A DNA stretch of 64,000 nt from Fibrobacterota bacterium (GTDB taxonomy: Bacteria > Fibrobacterota > Chitinivibrionia > Chitinivibrionales > Chitinispirillaceae), in assembly GCA_023436145.1 (NCBI GenBank), contig JAEZKP010000025.1, forward strand, positions 62,001 through 126,000, in the 5' to 3' direction. The position numbers and the translations under genes are program-made. Below the pieces are notes generated by a model, which saw only the letters and a program-made list of their open reading frames with translations, ran no database searches and was not told where the DNA came from. Position 1 is the first letter of the stretch. The number at the start of each line of letters is the position of its first letter. Of the stretch, positions 36,792 through 45,915 are shown in pieces.

Positions 36792-37997
36792 TTACAGTTT
36801 TATTTTTAACAGGTTTGCAGTAAGAAAGCCGGGAAAACAGGATTGCTTTAAAATCTGCAGATATTCAGAATTATCAGGACGGAAAACTGGTATTTTCCTG
36901 ACAGGCATCTGATTTATTTTTACTAAACAGGGACTATTGCCTGAAAATGATCTGATGGTGAGAGATTCCAGTCCTTTTGTGTTAATCAACAAAGTGTCTC
37001 TACTGAATATGACATTGCACTTCTGTGCAGTCTCGTTCTTCAATTTCCAATGAAAAATATTATCCGGGCAATTGGGAAATTGTGGAACGAATCTGAAGTT
37101 AATACTGTTAAAAGCGGGACGTGACCAGGTGTGTATGAATTGGCAAAGATTCCCGAATTCCTGCTCTCTGTAATCAAAACCATGATCCTGCTCAGGGTAG
37201 GTTTTTGAGATTACCTGAACTCCGCTCTCAATCATATATTCCAGGAACCGATTGACTATCTCCAGCGGATATAGCCTGTCCTTTCCTGCATTTACATTGT
37301 AAATCGGGCGCTGCATCAGGTTTTCGGGATGCAGTTGCATTCCTGCCGCTGCAGGAAGCATTCCACCATAACCGGAAATGGCAAAAAAACCGGCAAAAGG
37401 TGCATAGATAGTATTTGCGGCAGCCCAGCACCCTGTTGCACCATCAGAAACCCCGGCTAGAAATACTTTATTCCTGTCGATAGGGTAGTGCAGAGTCATA
37501 TAACGGAGTGTCTGCAGGATTCTGGACATTCCGGTTTGATCCCACCACCGGGCATTTGCGCTTGCAGATGGGCTGGCAAGAAACAGTTGCATGCTGTCAG
37601 CCAGTGGTGAAAGCATCTCAAATGCACGTTCTCCCTTGGTATTAATTTTTGTACCTGTACCTCCATGGAGATAAATTATCAGTGGGTAGCTCGAATCCGC
37701 TTTTATTTGTTCAGGAGTTTTATACCCAAGCAAGTAGGGGGTATTAGCCGAATCATAAAGGGTTTCCACCACTGTACCGGTTCTGGAGTGCTTTCTGATA
37801 TTTTTTACCAGTGAATCTATTACTTCTGCTGTATAAGAATTGAAACTCCGGTCGATTTCTGCTGAGGGATTAATAAACCAGGAACTGAAGGTTTGAGAAT
37901 CTGCAGTCAATTTTCTTTCGCATTGTATAAAGACGGTTATTATAAGAAAGACCAGAACAGTTATTTTAATTTTTATTATTTTGGATAATATTTTCAT
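36792..37997 (-). CDS. Lipoprotein esterase of the PHB-depolymerase/CE1 type
   Basis: The 401-residue protein has a lipoprotein signal ending at Cys26 (VLVFLIITVFIQC). The alpha/beta-hydrolase domain shows oxyanion-hole IIYLHGGTGTK (108-118), nucleophile elbow AGVSDG with Ser184, a likely acid at Asp240 (AGKDRLYP) and His272 (EQDHGFDY). After residue 290 a beta-rich tail of about 110 residues has no clear family. It would be anchored to the outer or inner membrane, unlike the freely secreted esterases at the left end. Its start overlaps the STAS gene by 32 bases. Confidence 0.8.
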   Translation of the reverse strand: MKILSKIIKIKITVLVFLIITVFIQCERKLTADSQTFSSWFINPSAEIDRSFNSYTAEVIDSLVKNIRKHSRTGTVVETLYDSANTPYLLGYKTPEQIKADSSYPLIIYLHGGTGTKINTKGERAFEMLSPLADSMQLFLASPSASANARWWDQTGMSRILQTLRYMTLHYPIDRNKVFLAGVSDGATGCWAAANTIYAPFAGFFAISGYGGMLPAAAGMQLHPENLMQRPIYNVNAGKDRLYPLEIVNRFLEYMIESGVQVISKTYPEQDHGFDYREQEFGNLCQFIHTWSRPAFNSINFRFVPQFPNCPDNIFHWKLKNETAQKCNVIFSRDTLLINTKGLESLTIRSFSGNSPCLVKINQMPVRKIPVFRPDNSEYLQILKQSCFPGFLTANLLKIKL

Positions 37998-38331
37998 AAT
38001 AATTCTGGTTGGTGTTGATTGGTATCACTTTATCCAGTCCAACAATGGAGAAAATTTCTGAGATATCGGGGGCAGCTCCAATTATTATGGAACCAGAGCC
38101 TTTTTCCAGAAGCCGTTTGTGAAAATTGGCCAATAGGGTGATTGCACTTGAATCGATATGAGTTACGTTACTTAAATCGATAGCGGTGTTTGGGAATAGA
38201 GCTTTTTCAGCCTCTTCAAAAACCTGGCGGATGCGGGTTAAATTTTTAACCACAAATTTGCCATAAAGAAAGATGACAAACCAGTCACCAGTCTTCTCTG
38301 TTCTTGTTATTAATTCTTCTTCTGGCTGCAT
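37966..38331 (-). CDS. STAS-domain protein (anti-sigma factor antagonist-like)
   Basis: The 121-residue protein is a single STAS domain: FVIFLYGKFVVKN, then AIDLSNVTHIDSSAITLLAN with the D-S-S motif (Asp60, Ser61) in which a serine is the usual phosphorylation site, then GAAPDISEIFSIVGLDKVIP. The family captures or releases an anti-sigma kinase, and phosphorylation switches it off. The gene sits between comEC and an esterase. A receiver-ATPase protein that could act as kinase partner lies on the far side of comEC. Confidence 0.85.
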   Translation of the reverse strand: MQPEEELITRTEKTGDWFVIFLYGKFVVKNLTRIRQVFEEAEKALFPNTAIDLSNVTHIDSSAITLLANFHKRLLEKGSGSIIIGAAPDISEIFSIVGLDKVIPINTNQNYYENIIQNNKN

Positions 38332-38377
38332 AATAATAAAAATACATATCGGATGACAGTAGGTTGTAAAAGATATT

Positions 38378-40489
38378 TCATGGAAAAGGCAGCTTAATTT
38401 TTATCGGATAAGATGATATCCGGTGTGATTCGCCGTTTGGTGTGCTATAAGAAACTGTAGAATCTTTAAAACTGAAGCTGATCCATTGGTTATCTGTTTC
38501 AATTCTGAAATCGATGTCATTTTTGCCGCATTTGAAATTGGTGATAAAATTGATCGAATGGCCAGTTTCGGTTTCCAGTGTTAAACCGGATGCTTCTGAT
38601 GAGAAGATGTGTTTTTCATTCAGCGAATCAGGGTGGACTTCCATAATTTTTGAAGAGTCATTGCAGAAGATCAGGATTTTTTTTACCTGAGCACCTCTAT
38701 GATGCCTTAACCAGCTTCGTATAGAATATTTGAATAAGCTTTTAAATTCATAACTGGAGCCTTCGCTCAAAATCCATACTTTTTTATCTGGCCAGCAAAC
38801 ACTCACAACCCTGCAGTTTGCGGAGCTGAACCGTTCCAGATAGAATTCATCATAGCGTGTTTTTGAAAGATATACTGCAGGAAAAAGGAGAATAAGCAGA
38901 GGTATGCACCATTTTAAATAGCTCAGAGTGTGTTTTTTGTCTATACATATGAAACCAGTTAGAAATATCAGGTAAGCTGATAAAATTTCTGTGTAGGGTT
39001 TATCCACCAGTGCCATACTCCAGGGGAAAAGGTCTGCTGCTTTGGCTATCCAGATAATCAGATCCATCATTGAGGCTGAAAATTTCATGGCCGTAGCACT
39101 CACAGATGGGATAATCATCTCAAAAAAAAGACTGACAAAGAAAGACCACATGTTCAGGGTCATAACACTCACAGCTATAAGGTTTGCTATCAGTCCAAAA
39201 AATGAGATTGAGCCGAAATGAAATATTAAAACCGGTAAAGTACTTAAAAATCCGGATAATGAGATGTTGAATGTGGAAACAATTCTGGACAGGATATAAT
39301 CCGCCACAGCAGACTGAATTCTGGGAAATAGCCGGTTTAGAACTGGGGGCATGGTTATAATTCCGATTGTGGCAGAGAAAGATAGTTGATAGCCAGGCAT
39401 AAAAAGACTTTCCGGAGAGTATAGTAGCCACAACGAACCGGCAAGTCCAATAGACTGCAGAGAATAGTTTTTTTTCTGATATAAAAATGAACCTATAATA
39501 AGAGTCGCCATAATTGTGGCCCGAAACAGTGATGGAATAAATCCGATGAAAAACTGGTAAATCCATAGAACTGAAAGTGCAATCAGATGCTTTACATTGA
39601 TGGTTACAGGCAAGATAGAGGAAAAAAAATAGGCTGCAGCAATAAGCATACTTGCATGTAGTCCGGATATTGACAGAAGATGATAGATTCCCGATTTTCT
39701 GAATGACTCTTTTATTTCCTCCGGAAGATAGTCACTCTCTCCCAGAAAGGATGCTTGAAGGATTGCCCGATGAGCAGGACTGTGCAGACGGTCCAGAATG
39801 TTGAGTACGCCCCCTCTAAATCTTTCAGAGATTCTTGAAAAAGTATTTGGTGGTGAAATTATCTGAATGGAATCCACCTTCATTTTTGCCCATATATCTT
39901 TGGATAATAATACACGCGACTCATCAAACTCCCACTCTTTCAAGGCTTTGCCGGGTGCCATGCAATGACCGTAAACTGCTACTTTAGTACAGGAAACCGG
40001 ACTTACTTTTCCAGTGCACTGGAATATTTTGCCCTTCAATTTACCAGATGAATCACAAGAAAGATAATCGCATTTGACAAGGAAACGGTATCCCCGCTTC
40101 ACTGGTACCGGGCTGGAGATGATCTCACCGGATAAAATATGGTGTTTCTGGCTACCTTGTATTTTGTTTAATAGATCTGTAATGTAGAGCTGCTCTGCGG
40201 ACCTGAGTGTACAAAAAAGAAAAGCAAGTGAGAAAAATATTATGAAACGGAATAGCCTGGAGGGGAAAAGAATGGCTGTAGCGAAGGAAAATATTGCTGA
40301 AAATAATTTAATAGTGTAAAATTGATTTACTGGGATCAGCACTTTAAATGATCCGATGGGAATTAAATTGGCTGCAATTACTCCCATTGTAACTGCTGCC
40401 CAGCAGATCAGACCTGGAAATCGTACCCATAGGGCCAGTCCAGGAAATATTCTGAAAACTGAATAGCATAATTCAGTTATGATTTTCAT
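38378..40489 (-). CDS. comEC: ComEC/Rec2-family competence channel protein, C-terminal nuclease-like domain degenerate
   Basis: The protein (703 residues from ATG 40489; a TTG at 40585 would add 32) is the DNA-uptake channel that passes single-stranded DNA through the inner membrane. N-terminal helices (VRFPGLICWAAVTMGVIAAN), a DUF4131/OB region (ILSGEIISSPVPVKRGYRFL) and the competence core are seen: FLGESDYLPEEIKESFRKSG, IYHLLSISGLHASMLIAAAY, FIPSLFRATIMATLII. The last 170 residues occupy the place of the metallo-beta-lactamase domain (VSVCWPDKKVWILSEGSS) but lack the HxHxDH metal ligands. Neither start has a good ribosome site. The other competence genes are not in the window. Confidence 0.88.
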   Translation of the reverse strand: MKIITELCYSVFRIFPGLALWVRFPGLICWAAVTMGVIAANLIPIGSFKVLIPVNQFYTIKLFSAIFSFATAILFPSRLFRFIIFFSLAFLFCTLRSAEQLYITDLLNKIQGSQKHHILSGEIISSPVPVKRGYRFLVKCDYLSCDSSGKLKGKIFQCTGKVSPVSCTKVAVYGHCMAPGKALKEWEFDESRVLLSKDIWAKMKVDSIQIISPPNTFSRISERFRGGVLNILDRLHSPAHRAILQASFLGESDYLPEEIKESFRKSGIYHLLSISGLHASMLIAAAYFFSSILPVTINVKHLIALSVLWIYQFFIGFIPSLFRATIMATLIIGSFLYQKKNYSLQSIGLAGSLWLLYSPESLFMPGYQLSFSATIGIITMPPVLNRLFPRIQSAVADYILSRIVSTFNISLSGFLSTLPVLIFHFGSISFFGLIANLIAVSVMTLNMWSFFVSLFFEMIIPSVSATAMKFSASMMDLIIWIAKAADLFPWSMALVDKPYTEILSAYLIFLTGFICIDKKHTLSYLKWCIPLLILLFPAVYLSKTRYDEFYLERFSSANCRVVSVCWPDKKVWILSEGSSYEFKSLFKYSIRSWLRHHRGAQVKKILIFCNDSSKIMEVHPDSLNEKHIFSSEASGLTLETETGHSINFITNFKCGKNDIDFRIETDNQWISFSFKDSTVSYSTPNGESHRISSYPIKIKLPFP

Positions 40490-40721
40490 TGTTTTTTGTG
40501 TTATGATAAAACTAAAGTTGATACAATTGTTCTGCTTAACAGATAATCTGCTGCGAAGGTGAAAACGAACTCGAAAATTTTCCAAGAGTGTCTGATTGGA
40601 AAGCTAAATATTGAAAAAAAGGAAAGAATCAGTTTAATATAATAAAAGTGAATATTTGCTGGTAAAGACATTTCTGGTAAGCTGATAGTGCTGAAATAAC
40701 CGGAGTATTAAGTGTAATTAT

Positions 40722-41648
40722 ATGCAAAAAACAGGTTCTACCATTCTAATTGTTGATGATGATTATGAAATTCGGGAGATGATTTCGGATTTTTTAAGGG
40801 ATAGTGAAGGTTATGATGTACTGGAAGCGGAAAATGGTAAACAGGCTCTTGATATATTAAAAAGTAATAAAACCGATCTGGTTATCTCTGATATTAATAT
40901 GCCGGGAATGAAGGGATTTGATCTGTTAAAAGAAGTCAGAGACAGGTTCCCCCTGGTTAAAAGAGTGCTTATAACGGCTTACAATGTTGAGGACTACCTC
41001 AATCTGGCACTGAAATATGATATCGGCAATATTTTTGTAAAAACTGCTCCATTTAATTTTTCCGAATTCTCCTCTATCATAAGTTATCTGCTGAATGGGG
41101 ATATATTTGGTTTATCTCACTATTTTGATGATTCGATTCCCATAAAAAAGATGAAAATTCGTAGTTCCAAGTCCCTGGATAGAGATGCTGAATTGATTAT
41201 TGGTCAGATCGGACCTATAGATCAGCCCAAACGTGTTGAATTAGTTATTGTCGAGTTACTCACCAATGCAATATTTTATGGCATCCGTAATGAAGTACCG
41301 GATAAAAAGGAGTTATGGTCACATGACTTTTTACTCCCCGAGGAGCAGGCCATCCAGGTATCAGTAGCCAGAGATGACCAGAAGTATGCCATCTCGATAA
41401 GTGATCTTGGGGGAAGGCTGAAAAAATACGACATCCTTTACTGGCTCAACCGGCAGATAAGCCGTAATCAGGATGGGTTGCCGCTGGGACTCTATGATTC
41501 TCATGGCAGGGGATTTTTTATCGTTCGCAAATATATCGACCGGCTGATTATAAATATTGATCAGGCGCGCAGGACCGAAATAATCATTATTAATTACTTT
41601 TCCAGAGTATATAAGGGGTATAAACCGCTTTATATAAATGAGATATGA
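40722..41648 (+). CDS. Response regulator fused to a GHKL ATPase domain (RsbW/anti-sigma-kinase-like)
   Basis: The 308-residue protein begins with an intact receiver: acidic pocket IVDDDYE (Asp12-14), phospho-acceptor Asp57 in LVISDINMPGMKG, and a Lys near 109 in IFVKTAP. From about 170 a histidine-kinase-type ATPase domain follows without a dimerisation H-box: N-box VIVELLTNAIFYG, G1-like ISISDLGGRL and G2-like DSHGRGFFIVRKYI. This layout resembles RsbW-like serine kinases under receiver control. It shares a 4-base overlap with the downstream pseudouridine synthase and is divergent from comEC. A partner in the STAS protein at 37966 is possible but unproven. Confidence 0.82.
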   Translation: MQKTGSTILIVDDDYEIREMISDFLRDSEGYDVLEAENGKQALDILKSNKTDLVISDINMPGMKGFDLLKEVRDRFPLVKRVLITAYNVEDYLNLALKYDIGNIFVKTAPFNFSEFSSIISYLLNGDIFGLSHYFDDSIPIKKMKIRSSKSLDRDAELIIGQIGPIDQPKRVELVIVELLTNAIFYGIRNEVPDKKELWSHDFLLPEEQAIQVSVARDDQKYAISISDLGGRLKKYDILYWLNRQISRNQDGLPLGLYDSHGRGFFIVRKYIDRLIINIDQARRTEIIIINYFSRVYKGYKPLYINEI

Positions 41649-42586
41649 AATTTAATTCCAAAATACCCGCAAACATTGCACCGGGAACCAGGCTGATTGA
41701 TTATCTTGTTCAAAGATTTACATATCATAGCAGAGACGAGTGGATTGAGAAAATCAAACGTGGTAAAGTCATGCTTGATGATCGTTATCCATTTGTAAAG
41801 GATACGATTACCCCTGGGATGATACTGATCTATGATCCTGGTGATTTTGAAGAGCCTCCGGCCAATCTGAATTATTCCATTATTTTTGAAGATGAATGGT
41901 TTCTGGGAATCAATAAACCAGCTAATTTGCTGGTGCACCGGGCTGGAAAATCCTTCAGAAATAATCTTATCTATCAACTTCGTCATGTTCATGAACCGCC
42001 GTTCAAGACCGCTCATACCGTTCACCGTCTGGATAGAGATACCTCGGGAGTGATACTGGTTGCCAAAACCCCACAGGCAAGAGCAGAGATTGGCAGGCAA
42101 TTTCTGGAGTCCCAAATAGATAAAGAATATTTAGCCATTGTGCATGGTATTGCTGATATTTCCACTCACAGGGAAATCAGCTTACCTATAGGTAAATCAG
42201 CAACTTCTGAAATCAGTTATAAATATTGTGTAACAGCTGAAGGAAAACCTGCGACCACCCTGCTTAACGGATGTAAAACGATAGGCAGTCGTCATTGTAT
42301 GCTTACTGTTAAACCCCTGACTGGGAGAACTCATCAAATCCGAATCCATCTTGCTGCAATAGGCCATCAGATCATAGGCGACAAGCTCTATGGGATGAGT
42401 GATGATGAGTACATAAGATGGAGAGATTATCCAGAAGAAAGAAAAGATGAATTGCAGTTTCCTCGTCATGCGTTGCATTGTAGGATGATGTCTTTTTTTC
42501 ACCCCTATATCAAAGAAACTGTTACACTGGAAGCAGAGTTACCTGAGGATATGCGGCAACTGGTGGAAAAGCTGAATGTGATGTAA
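41645..42586 (+). CDS. RluA-family RNA pseudouridine synthase
   Basis: The 313-residue enzyme converts specific uridines of rRNA or tRNA to pseudouridine. An S4-like RNA-binding part occupies residues 15-70 (RLIDYLVQRFTYHSRDEWIE). The catalytic domain has the motif HRLDRDTSG with Asp130. LLVHRAGKSFRNNL, LTGRTHQIRIHLAAIGHQI and GDKLYGM are further family blocks. Which site it modifies (RluA, RluC or RluD type) cannot be told. Its ATG overlaps the stop of the receiver-ATPase gene. Confidence 0.93.
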   Translation: MKFNSKIPANIAPGTRLIDYLVQRFTYHSRDEWIEKIKRGKVMLDDRYPFVKDTITPGMILIYDPGDFEEPPANLNYSIIFEDEWFLGINKPANLLVHRAGKSFRNNLIYQLRHVHEPPFKTAHTVHRLDRDTSGVILVAKTPQARAEIGRQFLESQIDKEYLAIVHGIADISTHREISLPIGKSATSEISYKYCVTAEGKPATTLLNGCKTIGSRHCMLTVKPLTGRTHQIRIHLAAIGHQIIGDKLYGMSDDEYIRWRDYPEERKDELQFPRHALHCRMMSFFHPYIKETVTLEAELPEDMRQLVEKLNVM

Positions 42587-42591
42587 ACAGG

Positions 42592-42613
42592 AACGGGGCC
42601 TTTCGACCCCGTT
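42592..42613. terminator. Terminator between convergent genes
   Basis: AACGGGG (42592-42598) pairs with CCCCGTT (42607-42613) around an 8-base loop, followed by TAACTTTT on the plus strand. It separates the pseudouridine synthase from the HU-like gene and probably serves the former. Confidence 0.65.
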
Positions 42614-42626
42614 TAACTTTTGCAAG

Positions 42627-42965
42627 TTATTTTTTCTTTTTGGCTGCTTTTGCAGGTGCCTTTGCCGGTGCTTTTGCCGGTGCGCCAACAATCGCGTCTT
42701 TGGCAGCTTTTGCAACTTTGAACTTAACAACCTTCTTAGCAGGAATCTTGATCTGCTCTCCGGTTGCCGGATTTCTTCCCATTCTGGCTTTACGCTGTAC
42801 CAGAACGAGCTTTCCCAGTCCTGGCATAGTGAAACCATTTTTAGCTTCCTTGTATGCCAATTCTGCCAGTGTGTCCAAAAAGGACTTAACCTGTTTTTTC
42901 GGAAGCTGAAGAGTTTCCGACAGCTTCGCGACGATCTGAGATTGCGTCAGGCTTTTTCCTGCCAT
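42627..42965 (-). CDS. HU/IHF-family DNA-binding protein with Ala-Lys-Pro tail
   Basis: I start at ATG 42965, five bases after AAGGAG; a GTG two codons earlier overlaps the ribosome site. The 112-residue protein is a histone-like HU fold: SLTQSQIVAKLSETLQLPKK, FTMPGLGKLVLVQRKARMGR, then NPATGEQIKIPAKKVVKFKV with the DNA-contacting arm. A C-terminal tail of four APAK-type repeats ends in four lysines, resembling histone H1 tails. Such tailed HU proteins compact DNA. It is monocistronic. Confidence 0.92.
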   Translation of the reverse strand: MAGKSLTQSQIVAKLSETLQLPKKQVKSFLDTLAELAYKEAKNGFTMPGLGKLVLVQRKARMGRNPATGEQIKIPAKKVVKFKVAKAAKDAIVGAPAKAPAKAPAKAAKKKK

Positions 42966-43459
42966 GCGCACTCCTTTTGTTGAAACAAAGTGGAAAAATG
43001 AAACTGATAATTTATGAAATCAAGTATAAATCAGTGCTAATCTGTTGTCCAGAAAAATCTAGCATAAATATTCATTTTGATACTGAAAACAGGGAGAATA
43101 ATGAAATTTATCATTTTTCATCACCCGAAATATTCTCCCGAACAAACCATGCATATACTCTCAGGTGCCTTTATATACAACGTTGTTTTGCGATTTCACA
43201 GTATTAATGATGAAAATCTGGTTTTAAAATATAGGATAAAGAAGATAAAAAGCCCTGTATTCAGGCCCAATCAAGTATCTTTCCCATTATATTGAATTTC
43301 CTTTTTTTTACAATAGTAATGAATGTCAAGCATGTGTGATTCATTATTTTTGCGCTTAGTTTTTGAATAAATTTCCAGCAAGATATGGTATTATGTTGTT
43401 GATCAATTGATTTTAATAATATACTGTTTTCTCACCAACATCAAAGATAAAGTAGAGAT
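42966..43459. other. Intergenic stretch, one possible tiny gene
   Basis: The 494 bases are AT-rich. A 64-codon plus-strand frame at 43101-43295 follows GGGAG at a good distance and starts KFIIFHHPKYSPEQ, but shows no family, so I do not call it a gene. The HU promoter must lie at the left end. Confidence 0.45.
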
Positions 43460-44425
43460 ATGCAGAATCTGAAACCTTTTCAATATAATTCTTTATCTTC
43501 CTGTAATAATGTTAAAGGTATAGTCAGCAGACTGATACCTATTTTTTTCATAACATTACTTTTGCTTAATACTGCCGCTTTTTCGGTAGAGATCCACTTT
43601 TATGGTTCAGTTCCTTCCGGTATTAATCGTAGTTTTGCTGAGTATGAATACAAGAGAATAGCAAAGCTGATAGAGACTCCGCAAACTACGGATACTCATG
43701 CGATCATTGTTACATTTTATAAAAAATCCGAAATACCACAGTTGGGGATAAGACTTCCTGAGTGGGGTGGGGGTGGAGCACTTGGTACTGACAGCATTTT
43801 TATTCCGATAGATATTGAGTATGCGTTCTTCCGTTCAGATTTCCAGCGAATATTGACTCATGAAATGGTTCATCTGATTATCTGCAGAAAATATGGCAAC
43901 ATTAATATTCCACGCTGGTTTCATGAGGGAATGGCTATGGCTTTGTCAGGGGAAATTGATTCTGATGCCCCTGTAGTATTGTCAAAAGCAGTTCTGGGAA
44001 GAAATCTTTTATCTCTGGACTCTATACAGCTTGTAAACAGGTTTAAAAGAGATAGAGCGCATCTGGCATATTGCCAGAGCCATTTTGCCGTTCAATTCTT
44101 AATGAAGCAATATGGGCAGGATCTGTTGCCTGAACTGCTTTCAGAAATAAAAAAACGTTCTTCTTTTGAATTTGCCTGCATTAAAGTTTTTGGACTCAGC
44201 AGTGATGAAATAAATTCTATTGTAAACCAGAAAATCCGTTCGGAATATCATTTCAGTTTCTTATTGGATGAAACATTTATATGGATCATTATTCTTATTC
44301 TGGCAGTGTCGGGATTCATCGCTACAGTTGTTCACAAAAAAAAGCGTATGGAGGAAATGGCGCTGGAGGAATCCTCCCTGGAGTTAAAAGATGAATCGAA
44401 TCAGGAAGCACAGGATTCCGATTAG
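43460..44425 (+). CDS. Membrane-anchored metallopeptidase-like protein (peptidase MA family)
   Basis: The 321-residue protein has an export signal at about residues 21-43 (LIPIFFITLLLLNTAAFS) and a C-terminal membrane helix at 272-291 (FIWIIILILAVSGFIATVVH) before a charged cytoplasmic tail, so the catalytic domain is periplasmic. The zinc motif HEMVH (His134, Glu135, His138) is followed by the third-ligand type motif WFHEGMA with Glu156, as in the MA-like gluzincins. The family's substrates are mostly unknown. The gene stands alone. Confidence 0.8.
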   Translation: MQNLKPFQYNSLSSCNNVKGIVSRLIPIFFITLLLLNTAAFSVEIHFYGSVPSGINRSFAEYEYKRIAKLIETPQTTDTHAIIVTFYKKSEIPQLGIRLPEWGGGGALGTDSIFIPIDIEYAFFRSDFQRILTHEMVHLIICRKYGNINIPRWFHEGMAMALSGEIDSDAPVVLSKAVLGRNLLSLDSIQLVNRFKRDRAHLAYCQSHFAVQFLMKQYGQDLLPELLSEIKKRSSFEFACIKVFGLSSDEINSIVNQKIRSEYHFSFLLDETFIWIIILILAVSGFIATVVHKKKRMEEMALEESSLELKDESNQEAQDSD

Positions 44426-44827
44426 TCTTTATTTTTTTCAAAATAAGACAGATGTTGTTTGGTAACTCGAAGATAACTTCATACTGTATTTTTTTAGGAA
44501 TAGAAGTGTTATGGAATCAGGGTTTTAAAATAAATCTTTTAAAATTTGGTTCTTCCGGGCATTAATTAAATAAAATTGCACTCTGTGCTGATTTATATTA
44601 AACCTGAGGCAGGCAATCCCAATGGAGCCGACTCGCCATTTGCTCCCTTTAATTATCGGGTCTACGTTTTTTCTCATATCAGCTTTCAGATATGTCCTGC
44701 ATGTCAAAAGCAGACTGCTGTAAATGTTGAACCCGCTATTCAAAAGGGTCTCACTAAGGAACAGTCTGCTTTGGGAATAAATAATGGGTACAGATACATA
44801 CCTCTTAATCTTTTGCGGAGGTGAAAA
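44426..44827. other. Intergenic stretch, nothing firm
   Basis: About 400 bases precede the winged-helix gene. A plus-strand frame ending at 44824 has a protein-like end (CPACQKQTAVNVEPAIQKGL) but starts only at an unsupported TTG and overlaps a frame on the other strand, so it stays uncalled. GGAGGTG at 44817-44823 is the ribosome site of the next gene. Confidence 0.45.
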
Positions 44828-45460
44828 ATGGATCTTTATGCAAAAAAAATAATGGGTTTTCTGCAGGCTAACCCCGGCCTTGATCTGGAAACTGCAGATA
44901 TAGCATTTCATTTAAAACTGGATGAGCATTTTGTACAAAATTACATGAGTCAGTTGCTTCGTCAAGGTATGGTCACCAGTCGCAAAAATGAATATGGAAG
45001 AGTCTACTGGTATCACTATAACCTGGAACCGGAAATCGAGGTGATGGAACTACCTCCCGCTCCAAAAACTGAAGTCAGTGCGAAAAAAGGTAAAGAAGAT
45101 GATGGCTTCGAGGAATTTTTAGAAAATCAGGAGAAAAAATTGCCGGTTCTGAAAGTAATGTTCGTAGTAGTTTTAACAGCTGCTTTGGGAGCATTAGGTT
45201 ATCTGGGATTGGAGTCAGTAAATGGAAAAATTAACCGCGTCGCTGATTCCATGAAAAACATCATTGAGAAAATTGTGGATAAAACTGAATATGATCAATA
45301 CAAAAAAGAATCTTCTTCCAGAATGATCAAGTTGGAAAATGAGATCAGAACTCTTGGTAATCTGGTTGACAGCCTCAAAACAGTATTAACTAATCATGAG
45401 ATGCAGCATAAATCAGAGCCAACAGTTAAAGTCAGCAGAACCGGTAAAAGACGCAAATAA
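44828..45460 (+). CDS. Winged-helix domain membrane protein with coiled coil
   Basis: The 210-residue protein follows GCGGAGGTGAAAA. Residues 1-65 look like a winged-helix DNA-binding domain (AKKIMGFLQANPGLDLETAD, LDEHFVQNYMSQLLRQGMVT, GRVYWYHYN). An acidic linker leads to one membrane helix at 107-129 (VLKVMFVVVLTAALGALGYLG). The rest, outside the membrane, is coiled coil (MIKLENEIRTLGNLVDSLKT) with a basic end. The layout suggests a membrane-bound transcription regulator that senses the envelope, though no target is visible. No named family is recognised. Confidence 0.65.
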   Translation: MDLYAKKIMGFLQANPGLDLETADIAFHLKLDEHFVQNYMSQLLRQGMVTSRKNEYGRVYWYHYNLEPEIEVMELPPAPKTEVSAKKGKEDDGFEEFLENQEKKLPVLKVMFVVVLTAALGALGYLGLESVNGKINRVADSMKNIIEKIVDKTEYDQYKKESSSRMIKLENEIRTLGNLVDSLKTVLTNHEMQHKSEPTVKVSRTGKRRK

Positions 45461-45497
45461 AAAAGCCTCATGCAGCATTCTACTTTATGAGGCTTTT
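45461..45497. terminator. Bidirectional terminator
   Basis: The 11-bp arms AAAAGCCTCAT (45461-45471) and ATGAGGCTTTT (45487-45497) enclose a 15-base loop. The A/T runs at both ends suit the convergent genes on each side. Confidence 0.8.
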
Positions 45498-45519
45498 AAT
45501 TGATATTCTCAAAGATGTA

Positions 45520-45915
45520 TTATTTTACTTTTTTGACCTGTTTTCCGATGTAGTCCACTTTTATGGCAATTGTATAACCTTTGTAACCATCTTTATTACG
45601 TATATTTTCCGGAACAAGCAGTGCTTCCACCGAGTCGGCATCTTTAATTCCATTTATCTCAACTGGTGTGCACTCGATCACAGTAGAACCTGTACGTGGA
45701 GAATATCTGACTTCCAGAATTGTTCCTTTTGGGATATCGTTTTTAAAAGCATCAGAAAAGGATTCATCTTCCCAGATTGTTTCAATTTTTTCTCTTTCCA
45801 GAGTCTCTTCCACAGACAGACGATCCCCTTTATTGATCTGATTCTGAGAACCACATCCGGTTATTGAAAACACAAATATAGAGAGCAACAGAACCATTTT
45901 GGTTGTCCTAAGCAT
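45520..45915 (-). CDS. Small lipoprotein, unknown function
   Basis: The 131-residue protein starts after GAGGAGG and has a clear lipobox (VLLLSIFVFSITGC, Cys21). The mature part is charged, with a beta-type core (GTILEVRYSPRTGSTVIECT, GYTIAIKVDYIGKQVKKVK). No family is recognised. It has its own promoter region and converges on the winged-helix gene. Confidence 0.65.
   Translation of the reverse strand: MLRTTKMVLLLSIFVFSITGCGSQNQINKGDRLSVEETLEREKIETIWEDESFSDAFKNDIPKGTILEVRYSPRTGSTVIECTPVEINGIKDADSVEALLVPENIRNKDGYKGYTIAIKVDYIGKQVKKVK

Noticed and set aside
43077..43295. Small plus-strand frame with a possible ribosome site
   Set aside because: The Shine-Dalgarno is acceptable for an internal ATG at 43101, but the product resembles nothing and the codon pattern is not distinctive.
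44576..44824. 82-codon plus-strand frame ahead of the winged-helix gene
   Set aside because: It starts at an unsupported TTG right after a stop, and an opposite-strand frame overlaps it; the protein-like C-terminus is suggestive but insufficient.
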